Of a DNA stretch of 64,000 nt, positions 50,689-60,500 are shown in pieces. Position numbers and translations under genes: made by a program. The first letter of the stretch is position 1. Each line of letters starts with the position of its first letter. The DNA comes from Pseudoalteromonas sp. 0303 (GTDB lineage Bacteria; Pseudomonadota; Gammaproteobacteria; Enterobacterales; Alteromonadaceae), in NCBI RefSeq assembly GCF_013349995.1, contig NZ_JABVXF010000006.1, forward strand, positions 73,042 through 137,041, read 5' to 3'. Under the pieces are notes generated by a model. The model searched no databases, was not told the origin of the DNA, and saw only the letters and a program-made list of their open reading frames with translations.

Positions 50689-51321
50689 ATGACTTTTACA
50701 AAATCAGTTTTAACAGTGGGCGTTTTAGCCGTTCTTTTAACAGGTTGTGAGACAACTAATACAGGTAAAGGCGCTGCGATTGGTGCTGCTACAGGTGCAG
50801 TACTAGGTAAAGCAACGGGTGACCATGACGATAAACGTATTTTCATTGGTGCGGCTATTGGTGCATTAGCAGGTGCAGCCGTTGGCGATTATATGGATAA
50901 GCAAGAAGAAGCATTTCGCGATGAGCTAGCAGGTTCAGGTGTTGAAGTGGTTCGTGAAGGCGACAATATTCGTTTAGTCATGCCATCAAATATTACTTTT
51001 GCAACTGATCAATCTTATATTTCTTCTGGCTTTCATAGCACCCTAGATGCGATTGCTAAAGTAATGAATAAATACGAAAAAACCTACTTAAGCGTTGAAG
51101 GTCATACCGACAGCACAGGTAAAGATAGCTACAATATGACGTTATCTCAACAACGTGCGCAAAGCGTAAAAGATTACTTAGTTAATCATCAGATTATGTC
51201 TGCGCGTATCAGCACACGAGGTTATGGTGAAACACGTCCCGTGGCAAGCAATGACTCAGCAAATGGCCGAGCTTTAAACCGCCGCGTAGAAATTCAAATC
51301 GTACCGAATACACAAGGTTAG
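50689..51321 (+). CDS. OmpA family lipoprotein with glycine zipper (YiaD-like)
   Basis: The 210-residue protein begins at ATG 50689, with GGAGAGA upstream. It has a lipoprotein signal (lipobox LLTGC), a glycine-zipper region (KGAAIGAATGAVLG, IGAAIGALAGAAVG, about 25-75) and a C-terminal OmpA-like peptidoglycan-binding domain (about 95-210) with intact GHTDSTG and LSQQRAQSV motifs. The arrangement matches E. coli YiaD, linked to the Bam complex and envelope integrity. Unlike the OmpA proteins at the window start, it keeps the diaminopimelate-contacting aspartate. Confidence 0.9.
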   Translation: MTFTKSVLTVGVLAVLLTGCETTNTGKGAAIGAATGAVLGKATGDHDDKRIFIGAAIGALAGAAVGDYMDKQEEAFRDELAGSGVEVVREGDNIRLVMPSNITFATDQSYISSGFHSTLDAIAKVMNKYEKTYLSVEGHTDSTGKDSYNMTLSQQRAQSVKDYLVNHQIMSARISTRGYGETRPVASNDSANGRALNRRVEIQIVPNTQG

Positions 51322-51328
51322 ATTTGTG

Positions 51329-51359
51329 GTCAGGTTTGATATGCCCTTTCAAACCTGAC
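51329..51359. terminator. Stem-loop between convergent YiaD-like and ABC exporter genes
   Basis: GTCAGGTTTGA and TCAAACCTGAC form a perfect 11-bp stem with a nine-base loop. T-tracts are moderate on either strand. Confidence 0.7.
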
Positions 51360-51369
51360 ATTTCCCTTC

Positions 51370-53142
51370 TTAATCTCGATTAAACTGTAATTCGCACAAT
51401 TGTTTATACAATGGGTTAGTCTCAAACAATTGCTGATGCGTACCCGTTGCGATAATTTCTCCTTTATCCATCACGACAATCACATCGGCGTGTTTAACCG
51501 TTGCTAGACGATGGGCAATAATCAGTGTTGTTCTGTCTTTCATTAGATGCTCAAGGGCAGCTTGTACATGAAACTCACTTTGTGCGTCGAGTGCACTGGT
51601 TGCTTCATCAAGCAATAAAATGGCAGGGTCTTTTAATATTGCGCGCGCTAGTACTATGCGTTGTTTTTGCCCACCTGAGAGCCTAACACCTTGCTCACCT
51701 AAAAAGCTGTGATAACCATCAGGGAGTTGATTAATAAACTCATCGGCATGGGCATATTTAGCTGCTGCATATACTTGCTCGTCGCTGGCGCTTGGATTGC
51801 CATAACGTATGTTATGCATTACATCTGAGCTAAATAAAATTGGGTTTTGTGCCACCATCCCCATTTGCTGGCGTAAGCAATCAAGAGAGAGTGCTTTTAT
51901 GTTTATTCCTGCAAGCGAAATACTTCCTGAGCTTGGGTCGTAAAAGCGCTGTAGTAATTCAAACAGCGTTGTTTTACCAGCCCCCGATGGGCCAACAATA
52001 GCAACAGTTTGCCCTTGTTTTACTTGTAGATTAAGCGCATTCAAAGCGGCTTTATCTGGCCTTGAAGGGTAATGAAAGAACACATCATTAAACTGAATAG
52101 CAGGGTGATTAAGCTTGTTTGCCTCAAGTTGTGCATCATAATTTGTATCTGGACTTTTGATCATGCTTTCAACGGCGAGTAGCTCTAATAACCGTGCTGC
52201 TGCACCTGCTGCTCTTTGTAACTCACCGTACACTTCGGCAACAGTTGCTACAGACATCGCCACCATAATCGCATAAAACACAAAAGCACCTAGCTCACCA
52301 CCTGTCATGGTGCCAGCTAATACGTCGCTGCCACCAACCCAAAGCATCACACTAATGGCGCTAAAGGTCAGAAATATAACTGCTGCAATCAAAAACGAGC
52401 GCTGTTTGATACGGCTCTTCGCTACTTGAAACGCCTTGTTGGTTTCTTCGCTAAATGCTGCTTTTTCACGTTCTTCGTGACTATAACTTTGCACAACTTT
52501 AATATTTTGTATGATCTCACCAGCATAGGTGCTGATATCGGCAATGGCATCTTGGCTTGAGCTTGCCAGCTTTCTCACTTTTCGGCCAAAAATCATCATC
52601 GGCAGTAGTACTACGGGTACGCAGGCAACAACCACAAGAGTTAGCTTTAGGTTGGTGATAAGTAGCATAGCCAAGCCACCAATCAGCATTAAGCTACTAC
52701 GTAATGCCATCGAAAAAGAGGAACCAATGATAGATTGCAACAAGGTGGTATCGGTGGTTAGGCGCGACATCAGTTCGCCGCTGCGGTTTTCTTCAAAGTA
52801 GCTTGGGTGTAATGTAACGATGCGATCAAACACGGCTTTACGAATATCGTTACTGACTCGCTCACCAATCCAGGACATTAAATAAAAGCGACAAAAAGTA
52901 CCTACAGCCAATAAGCTTATTAAACCAATTAACACCATCACCGCTTGTTGAAGCTGAGCTTGCGAGCCTGCAATAAAGCCATGGTCGATAACAAGTTTAA
53001 CGCCTTGTCCGAGTGACAAGTTAACACCGGCCGTAAGCAGCAAGGCGCCTAGGGCTGCAAACACCATCCATTTATAGGGTTTTATAAAAGCTAAAATCGG
53101 TAACAGGCTACTAAATGCGGCCTTTTCTTTATTGTTAGACAT
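51370..53142 (-). CDS. ABC exporter (MsbA-related, fused permease and ATPase)
   Basis: A 590-residue half-transporter of the exporter class. Six transmembrane helices (about 20-310) precede the ATPase, with Walker A GPSGAGKTTLF, Q-loop QNPILF, signature LSGGQKQRI, Walker B ILLLDEATSALD and the switch histidine in IAHRLATV. It would work as a homodimer. It resembles the MsbA-related group rather than the essential lipid A flippase. No lpxK is next to it, which argues against true msbA. Substrate unknown. Confidence 0.88.
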   Translation of the reverse strand: MSNNKEKAAFSSLLPILAFIKPYKWMVFAALGALLLTAGVNLSLGQGVKLVIDHGFIAGSQAQLQQAVMVLIGLISLLAVGTFCRFYLMSWIGERVSNDIRKAVFDRIVTLHPSYFEENRSGELMSRLTTDTTLLQSIIGSSFSMALRSSLMLIGGLAMLLITNLKLTLVVVACVPVVLLPMMIFGRKVRKLASSSQDAIADISTYAGEIIQNIKVVQSYSHEEREKAAFSEETNKAFQVAKSRIKQRSFLIAAVIFLTFSAISVMLWVGGSDVLAGTMTGGELGAFVFYAIMVAMSVATVAEVYGELQRAAGAAARLLELLAVESMIKSPDTNYDAQLEANKLNHPAIQFNDVFFHYPSRPDKAALNALNLQVKQGQTVAIVGPSGAGKTTLFELLQRFYDPSSGSISLAGINIKALSLDCLRQQMGMVAQNPILFSSDVMHNIRYGNPSASDEQVYAAAKYAHADEFINQLPDGYHSFLGEQGVRLSGGQKQRIVLARAILKDPAILLLDEATSALDAQSEFHVQAALEHLMKDRTTLIIAHRLATVKHADVIVVMDKGEIIATGTHQQLFETNPLYKQLCELQFNRD

Positions 53143-53219
53143 GCTAGATTCTTGTTGGTGAATAGGGTATAGATATGGTTATCAATGCTCTAAAAATCAA
53201 CAGTTATTAAGGGATTAGT

Positions 53220-53624
53220 ATGGAATCTACAACGATCAGTGGTCAATTCACCGTAAAGTTAAACCCAATTGGCGGCTATGCCACAGGGCAAGATGGCGTA
53301 AATCTGGGACGCATGTCGATTGATAAACAGTTTTCAGGTCCATTAGAGGCAACAAGCCAAGGCGAAATGCTCAGTGCCATGACTGCAACTCAGGGCAGTG
53401 CAGGTTATGTAGCGATTGAACAGGTCGTCGGTAGCTTAGAGGGTAAGCAAGGCAGTTTTGTACTACAACATTTTGGCACGATGGATAAAGGAGCTGATCG
53501 ATTGATTTTAGAAGTGGTGCCTGACTCTGGCGCAGGAGAGCTTGAAGGTCTCTGTGGTAAAATGGCAATTCGAATTGAATCGGGTATTCATCATTATGAC
53601 TTTGAATACCAACTGATGGACTAA
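53220..53624 (+). CDS. DUF3224 domain-containing protein
   Basis: A 134-residue cytoplasmic protein matching the DUF3224 pattern: SGQFTVKLNP, LGRMSIDKQFSGPLEATSQGEMLSA, GSFVLQHFGTMDKG and GAGELEGLCGKM. The fold is thought to be a small allene-oxide-cyclase-like beta-barrel, but the function is unknown. It heads a tightly packed set with the next 59-residue gene (one base between) and a LysE exporter. Confidence 0.85.
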   Translation: MESTTISGQFTVKLNPIGGYATGQDGVNLGRMSIDKQFSGPLEATSQGEMLSAMTATQGSAGYVAIEQVVGSLEGKQGSFVLQHFGTMDKGADRLILEVVPDSGAGELEGLCGKMAIRIESGIHHYDFEYQLMD

Positions 53625-53625
53625 C

Positions 53626-53805
53626 ATGCAAAAAGTAGTTGAGTTTAAAAAGAAGCGCTTTTTCGGCGGCATCGATATTGATGCATTAAATCAACGGGTG
53701 TTTGAATTAGGTCAAGCTGGCTGGCAAGTGAAAACAATCACCACTGCCACTGGGGTTTATGGTCAGATAACATCCGTTTTATTACTAATTGAGAATAACG
53801 AATAA
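53626..53805 (+). CDS. Small DUF4177-like protein
   Basis: A 59-residue frame starting one base after the DUF3224 stop and ending in TAATG overlap with the LysE gene. It reads MQKVVEFKKKRFFGGIDIDA, then LGQAGWQVKTITTATG, which fits the DUF4177 type (K-V-E-F ... LG..GW.v). Its tight coupling on both sides is the best evidence that it is real. Function unknown. Confidence 0.75.
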   Translation: MQKVVEFKKKRFFGGIDIDALNQRVFELGQAGWQVKTITTATGVYGQITSVLLLIENNE

Positions 53806-54422
53806 TGACACTAACTGAGTGGTTGAGTTTAGTTTTAATTTGCGTGATGGGGGCAATGTCGCCGGGGCCGAGTTTAGCAGTGGTTTTAAAACATAGTTTA
53901 CATGGCGGTATGAAGAACGGCATGTTAGCGGCGCTGAGCCACGGTATTGGGGTTGGCTTTTATGCATGTGCCTCGTTACTAGGCTTAGGTGCGCTGATGA
54001 CTCAGTTACCAATGCTTTATCAAGTACTGGTCTATGGTGGTGCAGCCTATCTCGCATATTTGGGTATTCGTATTCTGTTATCTAAACCCAGCTCGCAAAC
54101 ACTGAATGTTGAGCAGACTAAGCCGAGCCCTCGCAGCGCACTGCAAGATGGCTTTGCTATTGCCTTTTTAAACCCAAAACTTGCGGTGTTCTTTTTAGCG
54201 TTGTTTTCGCAATTTATTGACCCAGAAAACCTGACTTTGCAAGTTGGTTTAATCATGTGTTTAACGGTATTTGTGCTTGATACAGGCTGGTATCTACTTG
54301 TTGCACTGTTAACCGAAATATCAAAAAAGCGTTTTGGTTTCACCAAGACAAATCCATGGCTCGAAAAATTGCTAGGGGTGATCTTTATTGCCTTAGCTGT
54401 TCGTGTCGTTATTACTCTATAA
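53805..54422 (+). CDS. LysE/RhtB family amino acid exporter
   Basis: A 205-residue inner-membrane exporter with about six transmembrane helices. The family signature MGAMSPGPSLAVVLKHSL near the N-terminus and LNPKLAVFFLALFSQFI in the middle are seen. The start overlaps the preceding stop (TAATG). Such proteins export amino acids such as lysine, threonine or homoserine lactone; the actual substrate is not clear. Confidence 0.9.
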   Translation: MTLTEWLSLVLICVMGAMSPGPSLAVVLKHSLHGGMKNGMLAALSHGIGVGFYACASLLGLGALMTQLPMLYQVLVYGGAAYLAYLGIRILLSKPSSQTLNVEQTKPSPRSALQDGFAIAFLNPKLAVFFLALFSQFIDPENLTLQVGLIMCLTVFVLDTGWYLLVALLTEISKKRFGFTKTNPWLEKLLGVIFIALAVRVVITL

Positions 54423-54494
54423 ATCCCTCTATATTGCGATTACATCACTAATAAAAAAGGGTTGTGATCGCTGCTCTCCCCAGCAAGTTCCTAT

Positions 54495-54508
54495 TGCATA
54501 CGTATTCA
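54495..54508. promoter_or_regulatory. Candidate maltodextrin-regulon operator upstream of the TonB receptor
   Basis: TGCATACGTATTCA, identical to the site at 40494-40507 upstream of the GH97 gene. The half-sites TGCATAC/GTATTCA differ at one position from perfect symmetry. It lies 101 bases before ATG 54610, at almost the same distance as in the other promoter. Confidence 0.65.
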
Positions 54509-54609
54509 TCACACAATATTTACCTTTTGGTTACACTTTATTGGTTGTTTTTTGACAACAACAATAACCACAAATACAACACCTCCAACGACAACAGGGT
54601 GGAAATCCA

Positions 54610-57504
54610 ATGGGGAAATTCAAGCTAAGTGCGCTTATGCTGGCTTTAGTGGCAGCAAATAGTGCAATAGCGGCGACGGAAGAAGAACGCACATCAGCAA
54701 AGGAAATCGATCCTGAGCTAGAAGTAATCGAAGTGCGCGGCTTTAGTCGCAGCTTAATTCAATCATTAAATCAAAAACGCTTTAGCGACACTGTCTCTGA
54801 GCAACTATCAGCTGATGACTTAGGGGCATTACCTGATGTGTCTATGGCAGATGCATTAACACGTCTACCGGGGATCTCGGCGGTACGTACCGGTGGCCAA
54901 GCTGCCGAAATCAACATTCGCGGTTTATCTGGTGGATTTGTTTTTTCGACATTAAATGGTCGAGAGCAAGTATCTACTAGTGGTAGTCGCAGTATTGAGT
55001 TTGACCAATACCCGTCTGAGTTAATCAGCTCAGCGGCGGTTTATAAGTCGCCTAAGGCATCGCTCATTGAAGGGGGCGTCGCGGGTACAGTCGAGCTACA
55101 AACAGCCAGCCCATTGGATAATGACCAGCAACACAAATTTACTGCGAATGTGCGTGGTATGTATAACGACCGTGCTTCAGAGGTATTTGATGCCACGGAG
55201 TATGGCGATCGTATTAGCTTTTCTTACCAAGGTAAGTTTCTTGACGATACGCTAGGTGTCGCAGTGGGTTACGCGCGCTTATTCCAACCAAGTGTGGCGA
55301 CTCAGTTTATCGGTTTAGCATATAACGGTAATAAAGACGTTGATGGGCTAGCAAATGATACCGATGGCCCTGCTGATAATCCTGCTAATGAATACATTAG
55401 TGAAGGGTTTGAGCTTCAGCACTTAGGTGGGGAAGAAACCCGTAATGGTTATTTAACCTCAATTGAATGGGTGCCAACCGATAACTTTAAACTAAAAGGT
55501 GATGCGTTTTTATCACGTTTTGATAGCGAATCATTTGCCCGTGGTTTTCGGGTTAAGTTTGGTGGTCCGTCTGCGGTGTATGCTAACCCAGTGCTTGACG
55601 GTAATGCGGTGATTGGTGGTGCAATTAACCGCACATCAAATAGCTTTACCCGTGTTGAAATCGTTAATGATGATAACCAAGACTTTGATGAAGTAGACAG
55701 CTACGGCATTAATGCGGATTGGCAAGTTACTGAGCGTTTGAATGTTAATGCTGACTTATCGCTATCACGTGCTAAGAGTAATTTTCGTAATGGTTTACTT
55801 TGGGCATTGGTAGCAGAAGATGCCACTGTTGAGAACCCTGTGTTCGATACCAATGTATCGCTTAACTATCAATTGAACGGCTTAAACTTGCCTGATGTAG
55901 GTTTTAACCAAGCCGACGCATTTAGCGATATTGACCGAGTTATGGTCAGTAAATACGGTATTTACCCGTATGAAAATGAAGATGAAGTAAAAGCATTTCG
56001 ACTCGATTTTAAGTATGAGTTAGAGAATAACTGGTTTAGCTCCATTGAATTTGGCGCTCGTTATTCTGACCGTGAGTACAGCAATAATCGCTCTGTATTT
56101 GAATACGGTAACGATGGTGCATTTTCTTCGACTCAACCACCGCTTCGTCTTACCGATGACATGACCACCGTGGTTGATTGGCAAGGCGAGTTTAGTTATT
56201 TTCCATCATACCTAGCGATAGATTTAGATAAAGCACTCAACGCATGGTTTCCTGATGGGACTCCGCAGCCAGTACAGACTTGGGGTAATGCCGATGGTGT
56301 TGTGGATTTAGATGGTGATGGTGAGCCAGATGCGCAAGGCTATACCACTAACTACTCATGGACCATGTTACAAAGTGGCTCAGTGTATGAAGAAGTAGTG
56401 TCAGCCTATCTTATGCTTAACATTGATACTGAAATTGGCACTCTACCCGTTACAGGTAATATTGGTATTCGCCGAGTAGATACTGATCAATCAGCAACGG
56501 TACTCGAAAACGTCGGTGGCGATCCACAGCTCGGAGCGCAGTATATTGTTGATGACAATGGCATTGTTAACGACCTATATGCACCAAGCGTGTTAGGCAT
56601 TAAATACACTGACTACCTGCCTTCATTAAATCTGAACTTTAAAGTGAGTGATGCGACACAAATTCGTTTTGCTGCGGCAAAAGTGATGGCGCGCGCTCCG
56701 ATTAACCGTTTAGCGGGTGATGCCAGTGCATCGGTTAACAATGACGGCGAAATTAACGGTTCAAGTACTAATAACCCATTCTTAAAACCTTTCTATGCTG
56801 ATCAATACGATATCTCGTACGAGCAATACTTTGAAGACACCGATGGTGCACTGGTTGTTGCTGCGTTTTATAAGAATATCGACTCATTCATAGATACGGT
56901 AGCCATAGAGAACTTTGACTTTAAGGGTAATGGCTTTAACGTACCAGAATACATTGTTGACCCTGTCAGCGGTGAGCAAATCGAAACCACAAATGGGGTG
57001 TACACAACTGCGGTTAACAATGCCAAAGGCGGTTATATTCGTGGTATTGAGCTTGCCTATACGCAAGTTTTCTCTTTCTTACCCTCGCCGTTTGAAGGTT
57101 TAGGCATTAACGCCAGTTACTCATATACCGAGAGTGAGGTGCAATCTATTACCGATTTAGGTGGTGATTCTGTGTCGCAAGACTTGCCTGGCCTTTCAAA
57201 CAATGTCTTTAACGGCACACTTTTTTACAGCTATGAAAACTTTGAAACACGTTTGAATGTGCGTTATCGCGATGATTTCGTTTCAGAGCAAGTTGCTGTC
57301 AATGAACAAGTAGTTAATTTTGATGCGGAAACGGTTGTCGATTTCCAAACATCGTATCAGTTCACAGATTCATTCGGCATGTTATTACAAGTGAATAACT
57401 TAACCGATGAACCAACACAAAGCTACTTTGGAACAACCAGTAAAACAGGCACCACGCAATTCTTTGGTCGTCAGTTTTATCTAGGTTTTACCTATAACCA
57501 TTGA
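54610..57504 (+). CDS. TonB-dependent receptor (Xanthomonas/Caulobacter type), probable maltodextrin uptake
   Basis: A 964-residue outer-membrane receptor with a signal peptide (cleavage after AIA), a TonB box-like segment (LEVIEVRGF), a plug domain (DALTRLPGISAVRT, EINIRGLSGGFVFSTLNGRE) and a 22-strand barrel ending FYLGFTYNH. The plug pattern is that of the large carbohydrate-linked receptors of marine gammaproteobacteria. It is 22 bases from a pullulanase lipoprotein, which implies import of branched maltodextrins released at the surface. A palindrome shared with GH97 lies upstream. Confidence 0.92.
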   Translation: MGKFKLSALMLALVAANSAIAATEEERTSAKEIDPELEVIEVRGFSRSLIQSLNQKRFSDTVSEQLSADDLGALPDVSMADALTRLPGISAVRTGGQAAEINIRGLSGGFVFSTLNGREQVSTSGSRSIEFDQYPSELISSAAVYKSPKASLIEGGVAGTVELQTASPLDNDQQHKFTANVRGMYNDRASEVFDATEYGDRISFSYQGKFLDDTLGVAVGYARLFQPSVATQFIGLAYNGNKDVDGLANDTDGPADNPANEYISEGFELQHLGGEETRNGYLTSIEWVPTDNFKLKGDAFLSRFDSESFARGFRVKFGGPSAVYANPVLDGNAVIGGAINRTSNSFTRVEIVNDDNQDFDEVDSYGINADWQVTERLNVNADLSLSRAKSNFRNGLLWALVAEDATVENPVFDTNVSLNYQLNGLNLPDVGFNQADAFSDIDRVMVSKYGIYPYENEDEVKAFRLDFKYELENNWFSSIEFGARYSDREYSNNRSVFEYGNDGAFSSTQPPLRLTDDMTTVVDWQGEFSYFPSYLAIDLDKALNAWFPDGTPQPVQTWGNADGVVDLDGDGEPDAQGYTTNYSWTMLQSGSVYEEVVSAYLMLNIDTEIGTLPVTGNIGIRRVDTDQSATVLENVGGDPQLGAQYIVDDNGIVNDLYAPSVLGIKYTDYLPSLNLNFKVSDATQIRFAAAKVMARAPINRLAGDASASVNNDGEINGSSTNNPFLKPFYADQYDISYEQYFEDTDGALVVAAFYKNIDSFIDTVAIENFDFKGNGFNVPEYIVDPVSGEQIETTNGVYTTAVNNAKGGYIRGIELAYTQVFSFLPSPFEGLGINASYSYTESEVQSITDLGGDSVSQDLPGLSNNVFNGTLFYSYENFETRLNVRYRDDFVSEQVAVNEQVVNFDAETVVDFQTSYQFTDSFGMLLQVNNLTDEPTQSYFGTTSKTGTTQFFGRQFYLGFTYNH

Positions 57505-57526
57505 TCAGTAAGCCGGAGATAATAAT

Positions 57527-60500
57527 ATGAAAATAATAGCTAATTTTAGCCGCTTACTGATTGCATGTAGCATGGTATTGCTAACTGCATGTGGTGGTGG
57601 CGCTAGTAACGAAATAGATTCTGGGCAAGTTTTATTGACCTGTAGTGTCCCGCAAGTTCCCAATGAAGCGGGGACTGAGTGTGTTGATCCACCACCGATT
57701 AGTTGTCCGGCACCAACGGTACCCGATGAGAATAATGAAAGCTGCGTGGTAGGCGCTGATCCCACTTTGCCTGATCCTGTGGTTTTCCCTGCAGACGACG
57801 AAGCCATCTTATTCTATAACCGCACCAGTGATGATGCCTACGAAGGTTATCGATTACACTCATGGAATAACGATGACTGTGATGCGTACGCAGCGCCGTT
57901 TGATGCCACTGATTGGGCCAATGGGCATGAATACGATGGTATTGATCCTAACTATGGCGCGTACTGGATTGTAAAACTAAAAGAAGGTTACAACGAGTGT
58001 GCTAACTTCATCGTGCATATTGGTACTGAAGGGTCTGGCAAAGCGTTTGGTGATGTTGATTTAAAAATGCCATTGATGCAGGACGATGAAAAGTTCCAAC
58101 GTATGAACTTTACCATTCATGGTGAACCATCAGTATTTGAATATCCAATTGTTAGCTTAGGTGAGCGCCCTGTGAGTATTTCTGGTGCTTCAGCGCATTG
58201 GATTGATTTATCAACTATGATTTACCAGCCAAGTAATGAGCTGACAAGCATCATTAAATTACACTCATCAAACAGTGCAGATTTAGCTGTCGATGAAGAT
58301 ACTGGTGAGTTAAATGGTCAAGTGGTTGAGCTTACATCGACATCTTTAAGCGATGAACAAATCGCTAAAGTGCCGCACCTTGCTGGATGGAATGCATACC
58401 AAGGTAACTGGGATGCAGCCGCTGCAAAAGAGCTTATTAAACAACAATTAGTTGTTGCGGGCTATGATGCTGATGGCAAGCTAACAGAAGCAACTTATGT
58501 GCAAACCGCTAAAGCCCTCGATGACTTATACACCAGTGGCGAAAGTGACGCTAATGAAGCACAACTAGGTGTGCATTACGCCAATAATGGCATTGATGTG
58601 TCGGTATGGGCACCGACTGCAAGCAATATGAAATTAGCGCTGTATGATGCTGATAAAACAGAGCTTGAACAACTTGCTATGACCTTTGATAGCGCAACGG
58701 GTATTTGGTCTAGCAATGTCGATATCAGTCACGATCGCCATTACTACCGCTTTATGTTTGATGTTTATCATCCGACGACTAAGCAAATTGAAAGCTTATG
58801 GAGCACTGACCCCTATTCATTAAACGTTTCAACCAATGGTTTATATAGCCAATTGATTAACCTTGATGACGAAGATACTAAACCGACCGGTTGGGATGAG
58901 CGTATGGTGCCAACAGTTGATTACCCTGAGCAAGCGGTCATTTACGAAGGTCATGTGCGTGATTTTAGTGTACGTGATGAAACCGTCAGTGAAGCAAACC
59001 GTGGTAAGTATCTTGCGTTTACTGAGCTTGATAGTGCACCAATGCAACATCTCAAAAAGCTGGCAGATAATGGCTTAACCCATTTCCATTTACTACCACT
59101 GACAGATATTGGCACCATTGATGAAGATGCCAGTCAGCGTGTTGATATCACTGCAACCTTAGGTGATTTATGTAGCCGCATTGACGATGATGCCGATGCA
59201 TGTAAAACCGAAGATAAGAGCGCATTGATAGTTGATTTAATGGCGTCATATTTACCAGGTTCTGATGATGCTCAAGCACTTGCCAATGCAATGCGTGGTG
59301 TTGATAGCTTTAACTGGGGTTATGATCCGCATCATTTTATTGCACCTGAAGGCTCTTACGCTTCATCGCCTGAAGGTATTGCACGAGTCAAAGAAACGCG
59401 TGCGATGATCCAGTCTTTACAAGAAATTGGTTTACGTGTCGTGCTAGATGTTGTTTATAACCACACGACCTCATCAGGCGTTTGGGATAAATCAGTCTTC
59501 GATAAACTGGTACCAGGTTACTACCACAGATATAACGAAACAACTGGCGATATCGAGCGTTCAACCTGTTGTGAAAATACAGCAACAGAACATGTCATGA
59601 TGGATAAGTTTGTTGCTGATTCTATGGTGATTCTAGCCCGTGATTTTGGTTACGATAGCTTCCGCTTTGATGTGATGGGGCATATGCCAAAAGCATCAAT
59701 TATGACCGCGCTTAGTGCAGTACAAGCGGTTGACCCTGATACTTACTTTTACGGTGAAGGGTGGAACTTTGGTGAAGTCGCAGATAACCGTTTATTTGTG
59801 CAAGCTAAACAAATGGATATGGCAGGCACTGAAGTAGGTACCTTTAATGACCGTATCCGTGAAGCAATTCGTGGTGGTGCGTTCTTTAGTAATAATGCCA
59901 CAGATGGCAATTTATCTGAGCAAGATACGTTGCGTTTATCACTGGCAGGTAACTTACAAAACTACATTCTTAAAGACTTTAAAGGTAATTCAGCAAAAGG
60001 CAGCAGCTTTAGTTGGAGTGGTCAGCCTGCGGCTTATGCACTCGATCCGGCTGATAGCATTAACTATGTCTCTAAGCATGATAACGAAACACTATGGGAT
60101 CAGCTGCAATATAAACATGGCACTAACTTAAGTATTGAAGAGCGTGTACGTGTTCACAATATGGCTTTAGCTATGCCGCTGATGAGCCAAGGTATTCCAT
60201 TTATGCAAATGGGTGCTGATATGCTGCGTTCTAAATCAATGGATCGTAACAGCTATGATTCTGGTGATTGGTTCAACTTTGTTGATTTCAGTAAAGAAAC
60301 CAACAACTGGAATGTAGGCCTACCGCCTGCGCAAGATAACCAAGCGAAGTGGGGCGAAATTGCGCCTATTTCAGCAAATACGAATGCGCAAGCGATGGCT
60401 AGCGACATTGAGTACGCAAGTAATGTATTTACTGAGTTCTTAGCAATTCGTAGTGCCAGCCCATTATTTAGTTTAACCACAGAGCAAGACATCTTAGACC

